This document shows positions 33,914 through 42,292 of a stretch of 47,969 bases of DNA, one piece after another (the first letter of the stretch is position 1; every line of letters begins with the position of its first letter). The stretch comes from an uncultured Flavobacteriaceae bacterium. Lineage in GTDB: Bacteria; Bacteroidota; Bacteroidia; Flavobacteriales; Flavobacteriaceae. The stretch spans positions 1 through 47,969 of the forward strand of contig CAJQNO010000099.1 in NCBI GenBank assembly GCA_905479745.1. The letters run 5' to 3'. The position numbers and the translations under genes are program-made. Below the pieces are notes generated by a model. It worked only from the letters and a program-made list of their open reading frames with translations. It was not told where the DNA came from and did no database searches.

Positions 33914-34684
33914 TTATTCGATGAAATGCACAATTTTATTTATTTCTTTAACATTTTCGAGTAAGGTCATGTGACCACTTTCCACTTTTATCAAGGTGCA
34001 ACCTGTTTCCTTGGCAGCATTTTCCGAATCGGTGATTGGGATCACTTCGTCCTTCGTTCCCGCAATCATATATTTAGTCCCCCGGTATTTCTTTAAAACA
34101 TGACGACGGTCCTTACGTTCCATCATACCGCGGATTGCGGCCAGTATCCCTGGAGTAGGAATGGATAATGCCTGCTGCTGAAGTGCTGTAATTTCGGCAG
34201 TTAGATCTTCCCGTCGGTCTTCGGCAAACAGGTTTAGTATGGATACGGTGATAAATAATTTTTTGTTCTTCGGAATTAGTTTCAGCGCCCGCTTCCGGTT
34301 TAGAAGTCTTTCGGGACTATCATTATAAGGTGACGAATTAAGCAAAATGATCTGCCGCACTTCCGAAGGATATAAATCAAGAAATGCAAGAGCAACGTAG
34401 CCGCCCATGGAATGACCGATCACACTAACATTTTCCAGGCCCAAATGCTGCAACAGACCGTGAGCAACTTCGGCCATAAATTCCATACTATGAGTTTTGC
34501 CATAGACACTCGATCGTCCATGACCCGGAAGGTCAAGGCGGATAAGAGTGAAATTCTTCAGAAGTAAAGCTGCAAGTTCATCCCACATGGCAAGATCTTC
34601 CAGAAAACCATGCAATAACAAAACTGCAGGTCCTTCACCCTGCGTCTCATAATTAATAACACCGTCGTTGTAAGGAAAAATCAT
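33914..34684 (-). CDS. Alpha/beta-fold hydrolase
   Basis: The 256-residue protein has the serine hydrolase fold: oxyanion strand LLLHGFLEDLAMWDEL, nucleophile elbow GHSMGG (Ser92), acid AGTKDEVIP and catalytic His in ESGHMTLLEN. A cap region of about 70 residues sits between. There is no signal peptide, so it acts in the cytoplasm. Substrate is unknown; esterase, thioesterase or C-C hydrolase (MhpC-like, MenH-like) are all possible. It is divergent from brnQ with only 29 nt between the starts. Confidence 0.9.
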   Translation of the reverse strand: MIFPYNDGVINYETQGEGPAVLLLHGFLEDLAMWDELAALLLKNFTLIRLDLPGHGRSSVYGKTHSMEFMAEVAHGLLQHLGLENVSVIGHSMGGYVALAFLDLYPSEVRQIILLNSSPYNDSPERLLNRKRALKLIPKNKKLFITVSILNLFAEDRREDLTAEITALQQQALSIPTPGILAAIRGMMERKDRRHVLKKYRGTKYMIAGTKDEVIPITDSENAAKETGCTLIKVESGHMTLLENVKEINKIVHFIE

Positions 34685-34697
34685 TTTTCTATCTTCA
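34667..34697 (+). promoter_or_regulatory. Promoter of brnQ, inside the hydrolase 5' coding end
   Basis: GTTG (34667-34670), 19 nt, TATCTTCA (34690-34697), two mismatches in the -7 box, 17 nt before the brnQ ATG. The -33 part lies in the first codons of the opposite gene. Confidence 0.4.
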
Positions 34698-34700
34698 TGG

Positions 34701-34732
34701 CAAATATCTGTTAATGACGCAACGCAAGCAAA
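34701..34732 (-). promoter_or_regulatory. Promoter of the hydrolase gene, inside the brnQ 5' coding end
   Basis: On the minus strand TTTG (34732-34729), 20 nt, GATATTTG (34708-34701), one -7 mismatch, 17 nt upstream of the hydrolase ATG. It interleaves with the brnQ promoter. Confidence 0.42.
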
Positions 34733-36024
34733 TTGTGATCACGGCTTTTGCTCTATTTTCTCTTTTTTTCGGAGCGGGGAATCTTATTTTACCACCTTAC
34801 TTAGGATATAATGCAGGATCCAGTTGGTTTTGGGTAGCCATTGGTTTTGCTATTTCGGCAGTTATTATACCCATAATGGCAATTTACGGCCACGCCCGCT
34901 TACAAGGAACCATGCTCGATTTTGCGAACAAGGTTTCGCCATGGTTCGCCATGGTTTACTCTGTATTAGTGTATGCGATCTCGGTTTCTCTTCCTTCTCC
35001 AAGGACAGCTTCCATGGCATACGAAATGGCTATCGAGCCTTATTTCGAACTTTCATCTCTCTGGCTGAGTATAATATATTTTTCGCTGGTGCTTGTATTT
35101 GTACTTAACAGAAATAAGATACTAAGCATCATTGGCAAATATCTCACCCCCTTGATAATTATAATTTTACTATTGGTAATTATCCTGGGCCTATTTACCG
35201 ATACCGAAGCCTTACGCTCGTCGATGTTCGACAATACAATGGTATCCGGGATACTTGAGGGCTACCAGACTTTCGACGCTATTGGCGGCGTAGTAGTGGG
35301 AGGTGTTATTGTTATTTCTTTCAGTTTGCAAGGGAAATATCAATATGATGACAGACGGAGAATGATCGCAAAATCGGGTCTGCTGGCCGGCCTGGGCCTT
35401 TTTATTATTTATGCCGGCCTGATCGCATTAGGAGCATGGCAAAGTGGTTCGATCCAGGTGGACGATCGCACCGAACTACTTCTATTATTGTGTACAACTT
35501 CACTGGGAGATATAGGGACGGCTTTTCTAGCTGTGCTGGTAGCACTCGCTTGCTTTACAACGGCAGCAGGGATAGTGACCGGGACGGCCGACTTTGTAAA
35601 GGGTGTCTTCAAAAATTCGCAAAAGGCCTATGTTATCACCGCCCTGGCCGGCTGTGTGATAGGAGTTTTGGTGGGACAGCATACCGTGGGTTATATTATC
35701 GATGTGGCGATTCCTGCTTTGATGTTTATTTATCCTATTACCATTGTATTGATCATCCTAAGCGTTTTACCAGACAGATATACAAGTAATTTAGTGTATC
35801 GCGCCACTGTGATCGCAACTGTTATCTTCAGCATACCCGACTTTGCCGCAACCCTCAACCTGCAAGTAATATCTCCACCAATTTTGGAAACGATCCGGAT
35901 GTATATTCCACTTTCCAATGATCATATGGGGTGGTTATTGCCCTTCTTGATCGTTTTCATCCTTTCAAATCTTTATGGCATTTCAAACAGAAAATCCATC
36001 GATATTGAAAAGCAAAATGAGTGA
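34714..36024 (+). CDS. brnQ: Branched-chain amino acid carrier BrnQ
   Basis: The 436-residue inner-membrane transporter has about twelve membrane spans. Family signatures are the N-terminal LFSLFFGAGNLILPPYLGY and the middle ACFTTAAGIVTGTADF. BrnQ proteins import leucine, isoleucine and valine with Na+ or H+. The start ATG at 34714 is the only good one, since an earlier ATG in another frame stops at once. No terminator is visible; the 258 bases that follow are AT-rich. Confidence 0.95.
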   Translation: MTQRKQIVITAFALFSLFFGAGNLILPPYLGYNAGSSWFWVAIGFAISAVIIPIMAIYGHARLQGTMLDFANKVSPWFAMVYSVLVYAISVSLPSPRTASMAYEMAIEPYFELSSLWLSIIYFSLVLVFVLNRNKILSIIGKYLTPLIIIILLLVIILGLFTDTEALRSSMFDNTMVSGILEGYQTFDAIGGVVVGGVIVISFSLQGKYQYDDRRRMIAKSGLLAGLGLFIIYAGLIALGAWQSGSIQVDDRTELLLLLCTTSLGDIGTAFLAVLVALACFTTAAGIVTGTADFVKGVFKNSQKAYVITALAGCVIGVLVGQHTVGYIIDVAIPALMFIYPITIVLIILSVLPDRYTSNLVYRATVIATVIFSIPDFAATLNLQVISPPILETIRMYIPLSNDHMGWLLPFLIVFILSNLYGISNRKSIDIEKQNE

Positions 36025-36098
36025 ATTTGACGTTTTTTTAAACTTTTTTACAAAATGCGGATTTTTCGCAAACGATATAGTTATTTAGAGTGCCAGTT

Positions 36099-36114
36099 TC
36101 AATTTTCAAATTGA
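36099..36114. repeat. Short inverted repeat in the brnQ-CBM48 spacer
   Basis: TCAATTT (36099-36105) is repeated inverted as AAATTGA (36108-36114), two bases apart. It is 114 nt upstream of the -33 box of the next gene. It could be an operator half-site pair, or chance in AT-rich DNA. Confidence 0.25.
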
Positions 36115-36227
36115 CTGTATTTCATTGCGAATTCCATTTTTTAAACCCCTCTTTATTTGCAAGTTTTTAAAAAGAAGTATCACTTTTTGAATTATTCGTA
36201 AAACACTGGTATTTTACAAGTTAAGTG

Positions 36228-36258
36228 TTTGGATTATAGAATTTGTATCATAGATTTA
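36228..36258 (+). promoter_or_regulatory. Promoter of the CBM48 gene
   Basis: TTTG (36228-36231), 19 nt, TAGATTTA (36251-36258), one -7 mismatch, 24 nt before the ATG at 36283. Confidence 0.45.
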
Positions 36259-36282
36259 CCCCAAATTAAAAACATTATAATC

Positions 36283-36579
36283 ATGGCTATTTCGAAGCAA
36301 TATTTAAAGAGCAAGCCGGTATGCAAAGTAACTTTTACAGTTCCTGCTGCCGAAGCGAATGAAGTAAAAGTTGCAGGATCTTTCAATGAGTGGAACGCAG
36401 ATTCTACTCCTCTTAAAAAACTAAAGAACGGATCTTTTAAAGGAACCGTTTCCCTTGATAAGGATCAGTCTTACGAATTCAGATATGTAGTAGATGGTAA
36501 CTGGACTAACGACGATCAGGCCGACAGCTATCAGTGGAATGAATTTGCAGCAACCGAGAACAGTGTAGTACACGTATAA
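36283..36579 (+). CDS. Stand-alone CBM48 / isoamylase N-terminal (E-set) domain protein
   Basis: The 98-residue protein starts at MAISKQYLKSKPVCKVTF; the frame to 36229 would read through the promoter. It consists of one early-set domain: EVKVAGSFNEWN, PLKKLKNGSFKGTVSL and YEFRYVVDGNWTNDDQAD. This matches the glycogen-binding domain of branching enzymes and AMPK beta (CBM48), with Trp in the FNEWN and GNW positions that usually stack on alpha-glucans. No catalytic domain or signal peptide is attached. Plausibly it binds glycogen or serves as a regulatory adaptor in the cytoplasm. Codon choice is A/T-ending and uniform, hinting at good expression. Confidence 0.85.
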   Translation: MAISKQYLKSKPVCKVTFTVPAAEANEVKVAGSFNEWNADSTPLKKLKNGSFKGTVSLDKDQSYEFRYVVDGNWTNDDQADSYQWNEFAATENSVVHV

Positions 36580-36599
36580 CCCCAAGTACAGTGTAACTA

Positions 36600-36632
36600 A
36601 AAAAGGCTATCCGCATCACGGATAGCCTTTTT
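36600..36632. terminator. Bidirectional intrinsic terminator
   Basis: AAAAAGGCTATCCG pairs with CGGATAGCCTTTTT around a 5-base loop, between the convergent CBM48 and aminopeptidase genes. The long GC-containing stem and both homopolymer runs make it strong. Confidence 0.85.
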
Positions 36633-36659
36633 CATTTTAATCTTGCTGATCTTACTACA

Positions 36660-37952
36660 TCAGGAATTCATGAGGTCTTCGATCTCTCCGGCCTCGATCG
36701 GGATATTTTTCATCAGGTTAAAAGGTTCGCCCTTTTCCTGAACAACAACATCGTCTTCCAGTCTAATCCCAAATCCTTCTTCAGGGATATAAATTCCGGG
36801 CTCCACCGTAAATACCATTCCGGCTTTGATTGGTTCCCAAAGTATTCCATAATCATGAGTATCCAGTCCCATATGATGACTGGTACCGTGCATAAAATAT
36901 TTTTTATAAGCTGGCCAGTCCGGGTCTTCATTTTGTACATCGGCCTTGTCCAGCAGGCCAAGTTGTAGCAATTCGGAGGTCATTAGTTTACCTACTTCAA
37001 GGTGGTATTCTTTCCAAAACGCACCCGGAACCAGTAATTTGGTGGCTTCGTTCTTAACCTTCAATACCGAATTATAAACCTCTTTCTGTCGCTTACTGTA
37101 GGTTCCGCTCACAGGAATGGTGCGCGTCATATCACTACTGTAATTTGCATAAGAAGCGCCAACGTCCATTAGGATGAGGTCACCCGCTTTACACTGCTGG
37201 TTATTTTCTATATAGTGCAACACGTTGGCGTTGTTCCCACTAGCGATTATCGGGGTGTACGCGAAGCCGTTAGACCGGTTTCTTAGAAACTCGTGCATAT
37301 ACTCTGCCTCGATCTCATACTCCCATACACCTGGTTTTACATATTGAAGTACTCGTCTAAAACCCTTTTCTGTAATATCGCATGCTTGTTGCAGTACTTC
37401 GATTTCCAGTGGATCTTTTACTGCTCTAAGCCGTTGTAGAATAGGATTACTTTTCGCCCAATTATGCGCCGGAAACTTCTCTTTGGTAGCTTTTATAAAA
37501 CGAGCTTCACGAGTTTCGGTTTCTACAGATTGTCGGTAATGTTCGTTCGTATTAAAATAGATCGTTTCTGCCTGGGTCATGAGTTCGAAAAATATTTTAT
37601 CGAAATCAGATAACCAGTAAACCGTCTTCACGCCACTCACTTCCAAGGCCTTCTCCTTAGTTAACTTCTCTCCTTCCCACACAGCAATATGCTCGTTTGT
37701 TTCCCTCAGAAAGAGTACTTCCCGGTGTTTTTCTTCCACTGCATCCGGGAACAATAGCAAAATGCTTTCTTCCTGGTCTACACCACTTAAATAAAGTATA
37801 TCTCTGTGTTGTTGAAATGGCATAGTACTGTCTGCACTAATGGGGTAAATATCATTGCTGTTGAACACTGCGAGACTTCTTGGTTTCATTTCAGCCATGA
37901 AATTCCTGCGGTTCTTTATGTACAGCGTATTGTTTATCGGTTTGTATTTCAT
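36660..37952 (-). CDS. Xaa-Pro aminopeptidase P family (M24B)
   Basis: The 430-residue metallopeptidase removes an N-terminal residue that precedes proline. The N-terminal domain (~15-170) has LAVFNSNDIYPISADSTMPF, QHRDILYLSGV and LLLFPDA. In the pita-bread domain the dimetal ligands are visible: MDVGASYANYSSDMTRT (two Asp), HGTSHHMGLDTHD (His), VEPGIYIP (Glu) and GIRLEDDV (Glu). The start at 37952 retains the usual N-terminal segment and sits 22 nt after a well-formed promoter. It has no signal peptide and is cytoplasmic. Confidence 0.93.
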   Translation of the reverse strand: MKYKPINNTLYIKNRRNFMAEMKPRSLAVFNSNDIYPISADSTMPFQQHRDILYLSGVDQEESILLLFPDAVEEKHREVLFLRETNEHIAVWEGEKLTKEKALEVSGVKTVYWLSDFDKIFFELMTQAETIYFNTNEHYRQSVETETREARFIKATKEKFPAHNWAKSNPILQRLRAVKDPLEIEVLQQACDITEKGFRRVLQYVKPGVWEYEIEAEYMHEFLRNRSNGFAYTPIIASGNNANVLHYIENNQQCKAGDLILMDVGASYANYSSDMTRTIPVSGTYSKRQKEVYNSVLKVKNEATKLLVPGAFWKEYHLEVGKLMTSELLQLGLLDKADVQNEDPDWPAYKKYFMHGTSHHMGLDTHDYGILWEPIKAGMVFTVEPGIYIPEEGFGIRLEDDVVVQEKGEPFNLMKNIPIEAGEIEDLMNS

Positions 37953-37974
37953 AGATAGCTTTTCAGAATAGATT

Positions 37975-38005
37975 CAAAAATACAGCAATTTGTGCTTCGA
38001 ATAAA
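37975..38005 (-). promoter_or_regulatory. Promoter of the aminopeptidase gene
   Basis: On the minus strand TTTA (38005-38002), 19 nt, TATTTTTG (37982-37975), exact -7 match, 22 nt before the ATG at 37952. Confidence 0.5.
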
Positions 38006-38043
38006 ATTTCGAATTTAATTAATGAAATACAACTTCCGAATAT

Positions 38044-38074
38044 TTTGCAATCAGTTCGCATTTCTGTACTTTCA
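38044..38074 (+). promoter_or_regulatory. Promoter of the BNR-repeat gene
   Basis: TTTG (38044-38047), 19 nt, TACTTTCA (38067-38074), two -7 mismatches, 20 nt before the ATG at 38095. Confidence 0.42.
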
Positions 38075-38094
38075 AATTCTGAAAATCCACCAAT

Positions 38095-40938
38095 ATGAAA
38101 AAACTAATCATTCTTAGCTTCCTTCTCGTTACATCTAACCTCTTTGCTCAACCATCAGCCACACCTGCTTCCGAAGTGATAAAAGGCATTCAGCAAAAAC
38201 AACAACTAGCCGAAACTTCTCTCGTAAAAAATTTACCCTTCAAAAATATCGGACCTACTATAATGAGTGGCCGGGTAGTAGATTTTGCCGTTAACCCCGA
38301 CAATCCAGTAGAATTCTATGTTGGCTACGCAAGTGGTGGAGTTTGGCACACCCGTAATAACGGCACGTCCTTCGAGCCTGTGCTGGATTCGAGTCCAACA
38401 CAAAATGTAGGAAGTCTTGCCATGGACTGGAAGAATAACAGGCTTTGGGTGGGCACCGGAGAGGTAAATTCGTCCCGCTCATCCTATGCCGGTATTGGCC
38501 TTCTTCTTTCCGAAGATGGAGGGAAATCCTGGAAGAATATGGGCCTTAGTGATGCGCATCATATTAGTAAGATCATGATCAACCCCAACAATCCCGATGA
38601 GGTTGTGGTAAGTGCTGTAGGACATTTGTATTCGAAGAATAACGAGAGAGGAGTCTACAAAACCATTGATGGGGGAGCCTCCTGGAACAAAACTTTGTTC
38701 GTGAACGATGAGACCGGGATCATCGAAATGGATGTGGACCCCAACAATTGGAACCTGATGTATGCGGCTGCCTGGGATAAAGACAGAAAAGCCTGGAATT
38801 TCAGAGGTAATGGAAACGCGAGTGCTATATATAAAAGTACCGATGCCGGAAATACCTGGACTAAAGTTACGGTTGCCGGAAGTGGTTTTCCGGTTGGTGA
38901 AGGAGTAGGCCGCATTGGGCTTGCCGTAGTAGATGCTAATACAGTGTATGCCATTCACGATAATCAGTTCCGAAGAAAAGATGAGAAGAAGAAGGAAACT
39001 AATGATGGAATGTTGTTGAAAGACGATTTTAAGACCATGACTACCGCACAATTTATGGGGCTTGATAACAACAGGCTTAAAACCTACCTGACGCAGAACG
39101 GATTTCAGGAAAAATACACGGCCGAAAGTGTAAAAGAGATGGTGAAGTCCGGCAAGGCAAAACCGGTAGATCTTGCCCGTTATCTTGAGGATGCCAATAC
39201 CTTGTTGTTCGACACTCCCGTAATAGGAGCGGAAGTATATAAGAGTACAGATGGTGGAAAAAACTGGAAGAAAACCCATGAAGGATATTTGGACGGAATT
39301 TATTTTTCTTATGGGTATTACTTCGGAAAGATCCATGTGGACCCGAACAATGCAGATAAGATCTATATATATGGAGTCCCAATTTTAAAATCGGCCGATG
39401 GAGGTAAAACCTTCAAATCGATCAGTGCCGATAATGTGCATGCAGACCATCACGCCCTTTGGATCAATCCAAAATTATCAGGCCATCTTATCAATGGGAA
39501 CGATGGTGGTGTAAATATTTCATACGATGATGGTGAGACCTGGATCAAGAACAATGCCCCGGCAGTGGGACAGTTCTATACGGTTAATGTGGATAATGAG
39601 AAACCTTATAATGTCTATGGGGGTTTACAGGATAACGGTGTTTGGAAAGGGGCTCACAATGCCGAAATGAATAGTCGCTGGCATCAAAGCGGTGAGAATC
39701 CGTACAAATCCATTATGGGAGGCGATGGGATGCAAGTGCAGATCGATAGCAGGAATACCAATGTGGTCTACACAGGTTTTCAATTTGGAAACTATTTCCG
39801 GCTAAACCTCGAAACCGATGAACAGACCTATATACAGCCCAAACACGAACTAGGCGAAACCCCATATCGATTTAACTGGCAAACTCCTATATTGTTGAGC
39901 TCGCATAATCAGGATATACTGTATTTAGGAGGGAACAAATTGATGCGCAGCATGAATAGGGGAGATGATTGGGAACCCATCTCCGGCGATCTCACCCGAG
40001 GAGGAAAGCAAGGGAACGTTGCGTATGGAACACTAACATCTATAAGCGAATCACCGTTTCAATTTGGATTAATTTATGCCGGAAGTGATGATGGAATGCT
40101 GCATGTAACACGCAACGGTGGAGGTAATTGGGTTAATATTTCCAATTCCTTTCCGAAGGATCTGTGGGTTAGCCGGGTAACTGCTTCCGTGCATAAAAAG
40201 GAACGTGTCTATGTTACGCTAAACGGATATCGCTGGGATGATTTCACTCCTTATGTGTATGTTAGCGAGGACTACGGGCAGAGCTGGAAAAAGATCACAA
40301 CTAATTTAACCGCGTCTCCGGTTAATGTGATCAAGGAAGACCCACATAATGAAAATGTACTTTACCTGGGGACCGACAACGGGGCATGGGTGAGTTTTAA
40401 CCGGGGTGATAATTGGCATGTTTTCTCGGGAGGATTGCCTAATGTGGCCGTGCACGATCTGGTAATTCAAAAGCGAGAAAAGGACTTGGTTCTGGGGACG
40501 CACGGGAGGTCATTTTACCTGGCTGATACGGAGGTCTTAAGTAAGATGAGTTCGGGATCCATGAATGAGGTGCTAGTGGCTGATTTAGGTTCCATCAGGT
40601 CCTCGGGACGATGGGGAAGCAAGTTTAGCCCCTGGTACGATATATTTGAGCCCTCAAAGGATATTCAGTTTTATAGCCCGGCTACGGGCAAAGCCGAGGT
40701 GGTTGTCACAGATGAAAACGATAACAGACTTCAGCGAAAGGTTGTGGATGTTGAACGAGGAATTAATATTGTAAAATACGATCTGTCAATTTCAGAAAAA
40801 GGGATAAAAGCATTTAGTAAATCCGGAACGGAGATAAAAAAGGCCGAAAATGACCTATTTTATTTACCTAAAGGAAGTTACAATATAACAGTTTCAATTG
40901 ACGGAAAGGAAGCAATAACCACACTTGAGGTGAAATAA
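38095..40938 (+). CDS. Exported BNR/VPS10-type repeat protein
   Basis: The 947-residue protein has a signal peptide (MKKLIILSFLLVTSNLFAQ). It contains many Asp-box/BNR repeats of the S.DGGKSW type: LSEDGGKSWKN, KTIDGGASWNK, KSTDAGNTWTK, KSTDGGKNWKK, KSADGGKTFKS, VSEDYGQSWKK. These form beta propellers like those of sialidases and sortilin (VPS10), and such proteins are often labelled glycosyl hydrolases without proof. A helical insertion at ~300-370 and a C-terminal beta domain of about 100 residues (ending KEAITTLEVK) flank the propellers. There is no T9SS sorting domain, so it is probably periplasmic. Role unknown; peptidase-associated or glycan-related are possibilities. Confidence 0.85.
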   Translation: MKKLIILSFLLVTSNLFAQPSATPASEVIKGIQQKQQLAETSLVKNLPFKNIGPTIMSGRVVDFAVNPDNPVEFYVGYASGGVWHTRNNGTSFEPVLDSSPTQNVGSLAMDWKNNRLWVGTGEVNSSRSSYAGIGLLLSEDGGKSWKNMGLSDAHHISKIMINPNNPDEVVVSAVGHLYSKNNERGVYKTIDGGASWNKTLFVNDETGIIEMDVDPNNWNLMYAAAWDKDRKAWNFRGNGNASAIYKSTDAGNTWTKVTVAGSGFPVGEGVGRIGLAVVDANTVYAIHDNQFRRKDEKKKETNDGMLLKDDFKTMTTAQFMGLDNNRLKTYLTQNGFQEKYTAESVKEMVKSGKAKPVDLARYLEDANTLLFDTPVIGAEVYKSTDGGKNWKKTHEGYLDGIYFSYGYYFGKIHVDPNNADKIYIYGVPILKSADGGKTFKSISADNVHADHHALWINPKLSGHLINGNDGGVNISYDDGETWIKNNAPAVGQFYTVNVDNEKPYNVYGGLQDNGVWKGAHNAEMNSRWHQSGENPYKSIMGGDGMQVQIDSRNTNVVYTGFQFGNYFRLNLETDEQTYIQPKHELGETPYRFNWQTPILLSSHNQDILYLGGNKLMRSMNRGDDWEPISGDLTRGGKQGNVAYGTLTSISESPFQFGLIYAGSDDGMLHVTRNGGGNWVNISNSFPKDLWVSRVTASVHKKERVYVTLNGYRWDDFTPYVYVSEDYGQSWKKITTNLTASPVNVIKEDPHNENVLYLGTDNGAWVSFNRGDNWHVFSGGLPNVAVHDLVIQKREKDLVLGTHGRSFYLADTEVLSKMSSGSMNEVLVADLGSIRSSGRWGSKFSPWYDIFEPSKDIQFYSPATGKAEVVVTDENDNRLQRKVVDVERGINIVKYDLSISEKGIKAFSKSGTEIKKAENDLFYLPKGSYNITVSIDGKEAITTLEVK

Positions 40939-41000
40939 GAAAAATTTGAAAGAAATAAATTAATTTCACAATAGTGTGTTAAGGAATTTAAAAAAAGTAC

Positions 41001-41008
41001 TATATTTA
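41001..41008 (+). promoter_or_regulatory. -7-like element upstream of the T9SS type A protein
   Basis: TATATTTA, one mismatch to TAnnTTTG, 30 nt before the ATG at 41039. No good -33 box is seen. The leader after it is almost pure A/T, which in this phylum favours translation initiation. Confidence 0.3.
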
Positions 41009-41038
41009 TATGATCATTAATCTAAAACTTAATTAATT

Positions 41039-42154
41039 ATGAAAAAACTACGACTATTTATTATGGCGTTGGCTGTAGGTACTGTTGGTGCATTTGCACA
41101 GGTAGCCGAAGCTGGGCCTGCCGGACCAGCTCCTAACGGTAATACTCCTGATGCATTATTTGATCTTCAGTACATTATCGACGTTGGAGTTAATGGAAGT
41201 ATTGGAGCACAGTCTCAAGCGGGTGTTGCCTTTATCAACAACGAATGGTGGGTATCTACCTGGAATACAGATCAGATTCACATTCTTGATGCCGCTGGTG
41301 CATTTATTCAAACAATTGTTGTTCCTGGTGTAACCGGAACACGTTCTTTAACCACAGATGGAACAAACCTTTATTTAGGTACAGCAGGACTTAATATCTT
41401 TGAAGTAGACCCTGTAGCTATGACGGTTTCCAATACTATCAATATCACAACAGGTTCATCTGCTTCTGCCAGAATGGTGACATATGATGAGACACTTGAT
41501 GGTGGTAACGGTGGTTTCTGGATCGGTAACTTCGGTTCAGATATCGCTTCTGTAGACATGAGTGGAAATGAGCTTTCTGTTATTGGTGCAGCAACTCACG
41601 GAACTACTATCTATGGTGGAGCTGTAGATAACGTTTCTGCTGGTGGACCTTTCCTTTGGATACATGACCAGAATGGTGTAGCTCCTAGCCGTGACTTCGT
41701 TGTTCAGTTAGAGCTTCCTAGTGGAACACCAACTGGAGTTGTTTACGACTTTACAGCGGATGGTGCTAGTGCAGGTGCAACTGATGTTCTTGCAGGTGGA
41801 TTGTTTATCACAAATGAGGTTGATCCTGCCATGTGGCAAATGATCGGTCTTTGTCAGTGTACTCCTTCTAACTTGATCTTCGGACTTGAGTTACTTCCTA
41901 TCGCAGGAGTTGGAGACAATACACTAACAGATTTCTCAATTGCTCCTAACCCAGCAAACGGAAGTACTGTAACTATTAACACTGGTATCCAGGCCGAAAT
42001 GCAGGTTGCTGTATTTGATGTTCTTGGAAAGCAAGTAATCAATACTGTTCTTACAAATAATGAACTAAGTGTTGAAGGACTTAACGCCGGAGTTTATATG
42101 GTACAAGTTACTCAGCAAGGAAATACAGCTGTTAAGAAATTAGTTGTAAAGTAA
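41039..42154 (+). CDS. T9SS type A cargo protein, probably highly expressed
   Basis: The 371-residue protein has a signal peptide (MKKLRLFIMALAVGTVGAFAQ), a Gly/Pro/Ala-rich segment, and a propeller-like domain of ~250 residues (QAGVAFINNEWWVSTWNTDQ, GFWIGNFGSDIASVDMSG, FLWIHDQNGVAPSRDFV). A CQC motif (LCQCTPSNL) comes near 280. The type A sorting domain (FSIAPNPANGSTV, VFDVLGKQVI, GVYMVQV, KKLVVK) ends it. Codon use differs from its neighbours: GGT/GGA, GTT, CTT, CCT and ACT dominate and few C/G-ending rare codons occur, a sign of strong expression. It is transcribed alone and followed by a strong terminator. Function unknown; an abundant surface or secreted protein. Confidence 0.85.
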   Translation: MKKLRLFIMALAVGTVGAFAQVAEAGPAGPAPNGNTPDALFDLQYIIDVGVNGSIGAQSQAGVAFINNEWWVSTWNTDQIHILDAAGAFIQTIVVPGVTGTRSLTTDGTNLYLGTAGLNIFEVDPVAMTVSNTINITTGSSASARMVTYDETLDGGNGGFWIGNFGSDIASVDMSGNELSVIGAATHGTTIYGGAVDNVSAGGPFLWIHDQNGVAPSRDFVVQLELPSGTPTGVVYDFTADGASAGATDVLAGGLFITNEVDPAMWQMIGLCQCTPSNLIFGLELLPIAGVGDNTLTDFSIAPNPANGSTVTINTGIQAEMQVAVFDVLGKQVINTVLTNNELSVEGLNAGVYMVQVTQQGNTAVKKLVVK

Positions 42155-42175
42155 TTGCCACTTGAATTTAAAACT

Positions 42176-42206
42176 AAAAAGCCACATCGATTAGATGTGG
42201 CTTTTT
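42176..42206 (+). terminator. Intrinsic terminator
   Basis: AAAAAGCCACATC pairs with GATGTGGCTTTTT over a 5-base loop, directly after the T9SS type A gene and before the sdh promoter, followed by further T residues. Confidence 0.85.
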
Positions 42207-42229
42207 TGTTAGTATATCTAACCATATTT

Positions 42230-42261
42230 TTTGGCTTTAACTTTTTTCAGCCGTATTTTTG
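42230..42261 (+). promoter_or_regulatory. Promoter of the sdhCAB operon
   Basis: TTTG (42230-42233), 20 nt, TATTTTTG (42254-42261): exact matches to both Bacteroidota promoter boxes with correct spacing, 31 nt before the sdhC ATG. It is the best promoter in the window. Confidence 0.7.
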
Positions 42262-42292
42262 TACATCTTAAATCTTCGAAAAGAATACCATA

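Noticed and set aside
38479-39336. 285-codon open frame on the minus strand
   Set aside because: It lies wholly inside the BNR-repeat gene, has no start context, and its translation is low-complexity shadow sequence.
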